A stretch of 64,000 nucleotides of DNA from assembly GCF_963576615.1 (NCBI RefSeq), contig NC_088712.1:15026027-15090026 (forward strand). Reading direction: 5' to 3'. The position numbers and the translations under genes were made by a program. Below the pieces are notes generated by a model. That model saw nothing but the letters and a program-made list of their open reading frames with translations, had not been told where the DNA came from and searched no databases. This DNA is from Watersipora subatra (Eukaryota > Bryozoa > Gymnolaemata > Cheilostomatida > Watersiporidae). Below are positions 55,352-64,000 of the stretch, in pieces (position 1 is the first letter of the stretch; each line of letters begins with the position of its first letter).

Positions 55352-55424
55352 GCCCGGGTGGCTCAGTCGGTAGAGCATGGGACTCTTAATCCCAGGGTCG
55401 TGGGTTCGAGCCCCACCTCGGGCG
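55352..55424 (+). tRNA. tRNA-Lys (anticodon CTT)
   Basis: 73 nt. The acceptor stem GCCCGGG pairs with CTCGGGC (one G-T pair) and the discriminator is G. A-box TGGCTCAGTCGG, anticodon loop CTCTTAA with CTT at 55385-55387, T-arm GTGGGTTCGAGCCCCAC (B-box). No intron. A run of six T at 55436-55441 is a pol III terminator. CCA is not encoded, as expected in eukaryotes. Confidence 0.95.
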
Positions 55425-57233
55425 TTGTGGTCACGTTTTTTGTTTAGTTTTTAAAAGCAGTAGTTTCCAAATGTCAATGATAATGCTGATTTGAACCCTT
55501 CATCTTCCGGTTATACTTTAGATCAATTTCGGTGTGTTTACAAACAAGGAATCAGGTTTTGATGCCAATAAAATGATGTATGACTAGATTTTCTATCTTA
55601 CTGGTTCACACAATGCTTCTTTTTGTATTTTTCTCTCAGAGATTTCAGAGAAAGTCTCTGATATCTCTGAAATCGATTGACTATGACAGTGGAACACAAC
55701 TCATTTTGTGGAGGCATCCATTTTGACTCGCTGTGAAACCCCACTCACATAATTTATGTGTCTTGTAGGACACTTTGATTTAAATAATATGTATTTCCTT
55801 TGTTTAAATTTATTTTAAATTTGCCAATCTCGATAGAAGCAACATGTCATAAAACAAAAATTAATATTTAGACACTGTATCTTTAAATTACTTGATTTAA
55901 GGCAATATACTTGTACTTTTGTACAGTAACTGAGAATCAATAAAATTAACCTCTTTCAACACTTTTTTGAATAAAAATAAATGGCCTGGTTCCAAGGTTT
56001 TGATAAGCATTTTATATGGAGGAAAATGCACTAATCAAAAACATAATATTATCATATTCCAGTGCTTTCTTATCAGAGTTGCAACAAATTTTACACTAAA
56101 ATAACCCACAATCAGAACACAAACGATTTCAACCACTTTCCCCACTATAAATAAACCACAATAGTGTTTCTTTAAAAAAGGCTTAGCTGTTTCAGTCAAG
56201 CACAGCTCTTTTGGTTTTAAAGTTAGTTACATAGCTATACAATGTTGACACCACATAAAAATGAAAATCAGAGGTAAACCAGGTGAAGCTATAAGCTTTC
56301 TTCCATGAAAATTAACCTAACTTTGTAGCGAACTATTTAAATTTGTAAAATGACAGTATTTTTCTTGCAATTCATAGAACTTTAATTAACTCATTCGCAA
56401 CTGATTAATTTGTATGCAATCTACCAAAATACTCGTTTTTTCTCAAAAATTCTTATGACTCAACTTACTACTATAAATTGAATTGAGAAAAGTGTCCAAT
56501 TCAATTTTTTAAAATAACCAGTCAATACCGCACTTTTAAATGGTATAACTTTCTGATAGAGACCTCATATCACTTACATGTAGACATGGGTCTGAAAGGA
56601 GGTAGCGTTAGTAAAAATATAAATTTTAAAAACATTTGTACAAACACTCCGGACTGTCAAGTCTTTGTTTAATCTAAACATAGTCACAACTGTGAATTCT
56701 TGAACATCTCTGAAATTGACTCATTCCATGGCATCCGCAGAACTTATATTGTGGATACATATGTCCTGACTCGCACTGACACACTACCTGTTCGAGGTAA
56801 TTCCCTTGTGACACCTTTTGATAAAAAATATATTTGCCATTGTGTGAGTTTACTTTTTTTTTTGAACTAGGATAAATATTCGAACTCAGATGCAGTAAAC
56901 TACTTGAGTTGAAGTTCTGAACTTTGTGTCAGAAACTAATAGGAACCAAATTGTTTACATTTAGTTTAGAAAAGAAATATATTATATACTGATTCAACAT
57001 AAAAAACAAATTATTTTTAAAAAAGTAAAAACTAAAAAGAATATCATATTTTAATTAATTCTTTCATAATAATATCAACAAATTTCATCTTAATATGCCA
57101 CAATCGGAAGAGAAAATACGAGCAATTTTCTCACCATGACTGGTATGCACCAAACCTAGTATTATTTTTTTATTTTTTCTAAACTACTGTAATTATTGAG
57201 AGTTATGTTCTCTATCGTTGTTACAAATATATT
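55425..57233. other. Duplicated segment downstream of lectin copy 1
   Basis: Contains blocks repeated after copy 2: cagagatttcagagaaagtctctg (55639) with its match near 59119, and the acatgtagacatgggtct block (56576) with matches at 58931 and 59059. No gene was recognised. Confidence 0.5.
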
Positions 57234-57264
57234 AGTTTGAAGCATTGCTCAATCATACTTACAG

Positions 57265-57448
57265 GTAAACCTGCTGAGGCAATAAGCGCTTATTTACCAG
57301 ATACCACTGCTGATAAAGCAGAATGGACAGTATTCAGGTGGTGATCCAGCTACTTCAGTGTTTGCCACCAATTCTCACTTGAATCCCTAGTGGAGAGTTA
57401 ACCGGAAAAAGCATTACTGTATACAAGCTGTAAACATTCTCAATGATG
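57265..57448 (+). pseudogene. FTP-domain exon, copy 2 first half (broken)
   Basis: Aligned to 54158-54343, it has single-base deletions (gcagaatgg for gcagtagatgg, and aaccgg for aacctgg) and a TAG in place of Trp in the NPWW motif. Splice borders (CTTACAG and GTAAAT) are preserved. Confidence 0.85.
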
Positions 57449-57961
57449 GTAAATAATTCACATTAAACTAACTGACTTGCTGAAGTACGTACACAGCAAC
57501 ACCAGTATTTTTTTGAATGCACCAAGTCTAAACTTCTAATTCTCAATTGTTACATAGCTCTTTGATATTTTAAAAATTCTGATGGTGTGACTAGTGGAAG
57601 ATTTATAATAATTTTACTGTATCCAAAAAGTAAAATAGTCTATTAAAGCGCAAAGTGAATTTTTAAAAGTTTAACTAAAGCCCTACTTACATAGTTACCA
57701 TATTTACTTGTATTGTATTTTTGGACTAAACCTTCTTATTCTTTGCTGGTTAACCAATTTAATATTTCATAAAATATGGTATATTTATTATACTCAAAAA
57801 GTTTTAGAAGTATGGTCTTAGCTGTATATCACACTCGGAACTAGCTCCTCCCTACTAATATGTTCTGATTTATAATAAAATTGCTAGTGTTTATTAGCTT
57901 AATAAATGGTTGATATGCAGTTTTTTTTATTTTCATTTGAGACAGAGTACTCTTGTTTTAG

Positions 57962-58194
57962 CTTACTATCACCAACGAACAAAAAATCTAGTTATAACAG
58001 CTGCGGATGAACTCTCTCAGCTATCCTACACAACTGATGACGATAACAACTTTTGTGGACGACATGATGGTACCTTAAACCCAAACTACACACTGATTAA
58101 ATGCGCTTCAGTGGTTGCTGGGAGATTTGTACAGCTTGAATTACAAACAACGGGTTACTTTAACCTCTATGAGGTTGAAGTTCATGGGTATTAG
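57962..58194 (+). CDS. FTP-domain exon, copy 2 second half (intact)
   Basis: Acceptor TGTTTTAG, phase 1, then 76 codons and a stop at 58192-58194. It encodes the second half of the F-type lectin domain (KNLVITAADELS, NNFCGRHDGTLNPNYTLIKC, VVAGRFVQLEL, YFNLYEVEVHGY). Arg-x-Asp of the sugar site is not seen at the start of the exon (YYHQRTKN). Its own upstream exon is broken, but the intact exon at 54158-54343 has the matching phase. Confidence 0.75.
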
Positions 58195-58833
58195 TTTGCA
58201 CCATAGAGACTAACATAGAACTCATCACAACCTAGTTAGCTTATATAGTAATAATAATAAAATATAATAAAATCTGGTTTTTTTTTTAAATAAATATTGT
58301 TCTCAGTAGCTCTTTTGTTTAGCATCATGGCTGAAAACTTTCAAGGATCTTTGAAGCAAATTTATGATGTGTTCGGTTCACAGCTCACATTGTAAGGGCA
58401 AGTGTTTTGTCTCGCACTGACAAACTTCTTATGTTAAATAAATGTTGTAAACGGCTACTTGATATAAGTAATGGTTTTATTATTCTTAACTTAAACTTTG
58501 CTCTCAGTAGCTTTAGTAATTAGCAGAACACAAGACCAGTTTGTACTGGTGCATAAAAATAAGATTTATCAGGATAGTCTGTTGACTGGAACCAGTACGA
58601 TTTGATATTCTTGTATTTATTCAAAAATACATGATTTGGCATATCTATTCTTTAGCACTGTGTATAAACAATTCCTACTTACCTACTGGGGTGTGCCTAG
58701 CAAAAATATTTGGCAGGAAATATTAAAGATATGTTTATGTTTTTATTTTTAGCAGCGCTGTACTGAATGTGGTGTCATGGGTTTTTGGTATATAAAATTT
58801 GTTATTGCAATTGCATAAGTTGCAATAAACTGA
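58195..58833. other. 3' flank of lectin copy 2
   Basis: Several AATAAA/aataataaaata clusters at 58245-58270 are candidate 3' ends. Otherwise AT-rich sequence with no gene recognised. Confidence 0.4.
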
Positions 58834-59083
58834 ATTGCAATAAGTTTCCCATTCAATTTTTAAAATCACCAGCCAAGTCTCCATTTCTGATTGATATAAA
58901 ACTCAGATACAAATTTTATATTAGGTACTTACATGTAGACATGTGTCTACATGTAAGACTGAATTGAGATGAGTTACCCATTCAATTTTCAAAATCACCA
59001 ACCGAGTTTCCTTTTTCGATTGGTTTAAAACTGAGATACAAATTTTATATTAGGTACTTACATGTAGACATGTGTCTACACGT
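58834..59083 (+). repeat. Two tandem copies of an about 125-bp repeat with palindrome
   Basis: Units at about 58834-58958 and 58959-59083 share ttcccattcaattttYaaaatcacc, gatacaaattttatattaggtac and the palindrome-like acatgtagacatgtgtctacatgt. A related single copy lies at 56470-56600. Confidence 0.75.
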
Positions 59084-61369
59084 CTATAATACTTGCTTAA
59101 TGGCTGATTAATCCTACTTAGAGATTTCTTAAAATCTCTAAAATTAATTGATAGCGACACTTCAACAGACTGCATATTGTTGAGGCATATGCATTTATTT
59201 GGATCATTTTGATACACAGCTCGCATAAACTATGCGTCTTGTGGAACGCCTCATGTGAATAACTTATATTTTCTTTGTTGGAGTTTATTGCAGGTCCTTT
59301 TACTATAAATAGAAACATTATTAAATAGGAGAAAATACAGTATCTGAACACTGTCTGTAAACTAATTCATTTAAGACAATATATTTTTGTACTGCAACTG
59401 AAAATCAATCAAATTAAAAGGGCATCCCATTTTTAAAGAAAAAAAAACAAATTTGCTTGTTAGCAAAATTTATAAAATTATTTTAGGATTAAGAGAAGCA
59501 CACTAACCAAAGGTATAATATTATCATATTCTCCTGCTTTCTTATCATACTGAAAAAATTCTATTTTACCGAAACCAGCTATGAGAATAAAATACATTTC
59601 ACCGATCTTCACTAATACAAATTAAAGACATTAGTGTTTCTTGAATAAAATCTAAACTATTTTTGTGAAGAAGAGCTTTTCCGGTACTCATTTTGGAGAT
59701 AAAATTTAATAAAGTTGATAGGATGTTAAAATGATGGTGGAAAGTCAACCTTGTGATTCAATAAACATTCTTCAAGCAAAATTTACTTGATTTTGTAGCA
59801 AACTAGCACAATTTGTAAAATGACAATATTTCTCTGGTAATTCAGAGAGTTCTGTTTACCAACAAAATACAAGCTGAATTTTTGGTGAATAGATGATATA
59901 GAAAACTTCTTCCATATCTTTTTGTCAAAATTCTTAACTAATGTACATGTTTATGAGTTTAGCTAAACCATTTGATCAACTAACTACCGGTTTTAGCATA
60001 ACTTGTGTTTTGTTCATCCGATTTTTAGTACATAATTGTTTTCGAGTTGCAGAGATAGTATAATTTTTATATTTTTCACTGTAAAAGACCAAACAGCATT
60101 CATTATTTGTGTGTATCACATTTTTTACTACTACTAGCCCTTAAATGCAGTTTTTTAGCCTATTGATTTACAAATTTATGGCTTCAAATACTTGTAAATG
60201 AGTTATACCTAATAAAATGCATCTACGATGCATACAGAACTAGTTACCTGAATCTATAAAAGTTTGATTAACTTGAAGGGAGTTGGTATTGTTAGTTTTA
60301 GGTATTGTTAGTTTCTTCTTCCTAGGTTTGGACAGAGTATAATGATTTTACCTTTTTAACATGTAGATCCATTCTATCAGGGAACTAAGACCCCGTCATC
60401 TTGTCAGTGTATGGCGCTGCCATTTACGCAACTAATTACGCATGAAGGCCTAATAAATGTAGGGCTCGTACCAATAGACCATACTGGTGAAAACTTTCTT
60501 AAAGTTTACTTTCCACCGCAAGTTTCTGAATATATCTCAAACTTGTTTATGGCAGTAAATTAACCCAACTCATATTTAGGGAGTATACCTGATGATCTGC
60601 ACTGACTAACCTTTTACACAAGAATTGCCTCTCATAGGATAAATAAATATAAATAATATATTTGTAGGACTTTACGTTAGTTTTAAAGCTATATATATAT
60701 ATAGAAAGTATATTAAACAAGAAGGAAATCGATATTAGAGCACTTATGCCCTAAATTGTGGGAGTTAAAGCTTTCAGTTTCTTTAGTCTTTGTGAGAATC
60801 GATAAACTCTGATCAATTATTCAAACTTTCTTTTGATTTTGCAAACACCTTTGAAAGATAAAAACATCTCAATTTCATTTACCTCTAAAAACAAAATACA
60901 ATAAAATCACATTTTCAATGCTTTATTATAGAAATAGTAACCATTTTTGAACCCGCATTAAACAAACAGTGATGAGATTAAAAGTAATTTAATATACTAT
61001 CACTCGTGTACACTGAAGGTAATAGCATTATAATGTATAACTTATATCTAAGCTTTTAATTTATTGTACACATTTAAAATGAGAAACATCTTTTCACTTT
61101 TATTGAACTGTAAAAGACTAATCACAATAAAATCACACTTTCAATGTTGTATTACGGGAATAGTAACAGCTTTTAATTTAGCTTGCGACAAACTCAAATG
61201 AGAATAAAAGCTATTTTATTCGTCATCACTGGTATACCCTAGAGGCAACACTATTATTTAACGTATATCTACAGTGTGTTTAATAAGGTACAATATTTTT
61301 CAGTCTTGTAATTGACAACTTGATATGATTAAGTCAGTGTTACAGTTATACTTACATATAACAAACATT
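59084..61369. other. AT-rich DNA, nothing coding recognised
   Basis: Partly duplicated from 55.6-56.6 kb (gagatttcttaaaatctc block, 59119). A pair of related blocks (aaaatcacattttcaatgc at 60904 and aaaatcacactttcaatgt at 61129) suggests further small duplication. No exons were supported. Confidence 0.4.
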
Positions 61370-61490
61370 CTTAAAAAACTCTACTGAGGACAAAATAATG
61401 GATCAACAGTATTTTGATGTTAATCCACAGACTGTTTATCCGGTCATTAATTACGAGCTGAATCCATTGTAAAGAGTTTATTTCAAAAGC
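61370..61490 (+). pseudogene. Third relic of an FTP-domain exon
   Basis: The run actgaggacaaaataatgga ... caacagtattttgatgttaatccacagac ... gagctgaatccattgtaaagagttta follows the exon at 54158 block by block (actgctggtaaagcagtaga ... ggacagtattcaggtggtaatccagctac ... catgtgaatccctggtggagagttaa). It has many substitutions and stops (TAA at the WW position). No matching second-half exon was recognised downstream. Confidence 0.6.
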
Positions 61491-64000
61491 TTTCACAGTA
61501 TCAAAACTGGAAACAACCCAAGCAAAGTAAATGATCCTAAGCAAACCTCAACTACTTGCTCAGACCTCTTTTAGCTATAAAACTAGTAATATTTTACTCA
61601 TCAGACAAATTTCAGACTTTTTCAATGCGGTGTAATACAAAAAGGTCAAAAATTTTGAAGTTTTTTGTACTATTATAAAAAGAAATGTTGTTGATTGCTT
61701 TACAAAAACCTTGAAAAAATGTTGTTTTTAGTGTTATTAGTATTCAGATGAGGAATAATATAGTTGTTACACCTTTCGTATTTCTCAACCGGTGACAAAA
61801 GAATCGATTTTTTACGCAAACCTATAAACCTTTTTAGGTAACCTAACCATACTTTTTGTGTGAAGTCCATATTCAGAGAACAATCTCACAAAATAAACCA
61901 CTAAATCTATCTCTATCATAATTTTTAAAACAAAACCTTTACCACTATCTTTTATTTTAAAATGCAGACAACATAATTTTTGACTTCCGTGAAGCAAATT
62001 TTCAATAAAGCTGGTTTTTTTTAAATATGATGTATATGTCTAATATTTAGAATAGATAAATACTCATTGTTTTTGCAACTATGGTTGACTCATAATAAAT
62101 TTACACTGTAATGATAATGTTTATTCATTTGACTCGTAGAATAAATGCTTGTTTTTTCAATTTTATTATTGCATTAACCCAATCAATTGTGCACTCACCC
62201 TTCCGCCAACACAAAAATATAGAATCATTTTTGTTGCCTATCGAGTCAAAACCGCTTGACTACAGAGTTCACCTAATTGTCTAAAACAAAAATGTTGGGA
62301 ATGCTGACTGAGGCAGACTAAGATATTGTTGTCAAGGAATCAGGTCACATTTGGAGCAATATTCAAACATCATATTGGAGAGACAAAATAAACATTGGTT
62401 ACCATGTCTGGAAGAACAAATTAATGACTTTGAGGGTTGAAATTGTTTTGCTAAAGATATCATTAGCGTATTCCTTCACATTATTTAAAAACACAAAGTG
62501 TCCTCCTACATTACATGATAAAATTAGTTTTTTAGATAGAACCATAATGTTTTAACCCATTAAAAGAACAACATATGAGTTGGCACATAGCATATGTATT
62601 CTTAATGATGCAATTGTTTAAAATCATGCTCTACTTGCTAAGTCAGCAGAAAGAATGTCCAACAGATTTTTCCAGTCTACAACTCAAGCTCTTCACATGC
62701 GTAAACTAATAAATATTAATGACACACCAGCTCCTAAAACAAAACAATAGTTACGTCAAAAAGGAAATAACCTACTGATTTCAGTCTTTTTTAGTTCTCC
62801 TGCCATAACAATGATATATAAGTTTTCACCCACATTTTAGCTAGTTGTTTCAAATAAAATTAACTCCAAACTGTTTTTGTTGGTTAAATCTTTACACTCA
62901 CATCTCACTCAACCTCAGATGGTTTAACAAGATAATTCATGTCATTTTTACTCCTATGCAGCCACATTTCAGCCCAGCCTGCTGGTGTGTTTGGATATCC
63001 TTATTCGCTACTAAACCATATCACCTAAACCATTTTGTAAATATAATGAGTTTTTTCCGGTGATTCTTTTCTTTAATTAAAAATTCGTCAAATTCTTTTC
63101 AAGTTTCCAAATTAAAGTGGCTCAAATTAAATTCTAATTCTCATTTAACGAATGCTCATAAACATTTAATTTGCTTTTTACTTCTGTATGCACGTTCATT
63201 TCTCAAAAGACCTAAATAGGTTTTATAAACACAAATAACTCATTTTCATTAGGATACCAACAATCAATAAAAACCGCTATTGCATTTTTATGCGTACTGT
63301 AGTTTTTGTAACCAAAGTTCGAAAGTTTAAGGTCACAATTTATTTAATTTCTTAATTTTTCAAAATTTAAGAACACCTGTAAAACGCTGGATGACTGCCA
63401 CTGAACAGGCATAGTACTGGAACACAAATTTTACATAGGTATGAGCATCATGTCACCATTTATTGAATGTCAATAGACAAAGTCTAGTTCCCCTGTTCCT
63501 TAATAGATTTTTAATATCGTTGGATACCTTTGATGTGCTAATCTGGTCAATGCGTCAAAAGATAGAGTAAGTTGTGATAGATTTATACATGCTCTATGTT
63601 GTATACTTACTTCACACTAGACCAGTATTGAAAGTATTGAAATTGTTAACACTTCATCTGTGTGTTTACACTCTGTTCCTGTCCTAAAGTATGTTGCGTC
63701 ATAAAAAATATTCCTGGTATAAGACTAAGTTCCTGTCTAAACACTTTATTTAGTTTTATCACTCAATTGATATACGAATAACATGTTTTAGTTTCGGCAC
63801 TGAATGAACTTTGAATGACTCAATTGTTCTTTTTATCTTATCAAATATTGGACTAAACAGACAGATTCTGCCGCAAGCAAATGTTTCTACACAATTTAAA
63901 TGCATAATCTTTCATAGTTGCTAAAATTTATGTCTATCAAATGTATGTAAAACCGTATTTTAAATTATTCTGATGTAAATTAACTACTCATAAGGTTGAG
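61491..64000. other. AT-rich DNA to the window end, nothing recognised
   Basis: No exon, RNA gene or transposon end was supported on either strand. The short frames (61812-61997, 62845-63063) have no domain features. Confidence 0.4.

Noticed and set aside
1-64000. CRISPR arrays, bacterial operons or a viral genome other than the LTR element
   Set aside because: No regularly spaced repeats and no prokaryotic-type gene packing; introns and SINE-like repeats indicate animal nuclear DNA.

Overview
The window is AT-rich animal nuclear DNA: introns with GT-AG borders, a pol III tRNA gene, tRNA-derived SINE heads, many DNA-transposon remnants, and exons of an F-type lectin (fucolectin, FTP-domain) family. 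A marine invertebrate, probably a lophotrochozoan, fits best. I cannot name the species.

Region 1 (about 0.8-15.6 kb) is one LTR retroelement of the Ty3/Gypsy type on the minus strand. It lies in the intron of a decayed host gene copy. Its 977-bp LTRs (940-1916 and 14340-15316) differ at 11 sites, all transitions, and are flanked by the 4-bp duplication CCTT. A related unoccupied host sequence is present near 20.86-21.0 kb. Two things are unusual. First, a glycoprotein (Env-like) module lies between Gag and protease inside one uninterrupted 1365-codon frame, not after integrase. Second, the segment between integrase and the 3' LTR holds two spliced genes on the opposite strand. One encodes a ~102-aa acidic, Cys/His-rich protein; the other a ~100-aa protein with signal peptide, CxC-type cysteine cluster and membrane anchor. 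Pol (RT, RNase H, DDX35E integrase) follows Gag-Env-PR but carries a TGA, a TAG, three frameshifts (two at homopolymers) and an Asp-to-Asn change at the first integrase catalytic position. A 1038-bp non-autonomous hAT element with an 8-bp duplication is nested in the intron of the first antisense gene.

Region 2 (15.6-29.5 kb) has host exons of an unrecognised, duplicated gene (780-867, 15433-15583, 18730-18838, 20743-20860) and dense MITE-like elements. These include a three-level nest at 22.9-24.5 kb: an outer TIR element, a pogo/Tigger-like element, and a 120-bp foldback element.

Region 3 (29.5-43.5 kb) is a tandem array of 2-2.6 kb units. Each unit has the 5' flank and a decayed copy of the first coding exon of a lectin gene. 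The array ends in the one intact gene (40115-43468): signal peptide, PAN/apple-like domain, FTP lectin domain.

Region 4 (44-64 kb) holds small orphan exons, a polypyrimidine tract, a second pogo-like element and a second lectin locus. That locus has two tandem copies with complementary damage (exon 54158-54343 good and 54935-55179 broken; exon 57265-57448 broken and 57962-58194 good) and a third relic near 61.4 kb. One tRNA-Lys(CTT) gene lies at 55352-55424. The rest is AT-rich DNA in which I see no gene.
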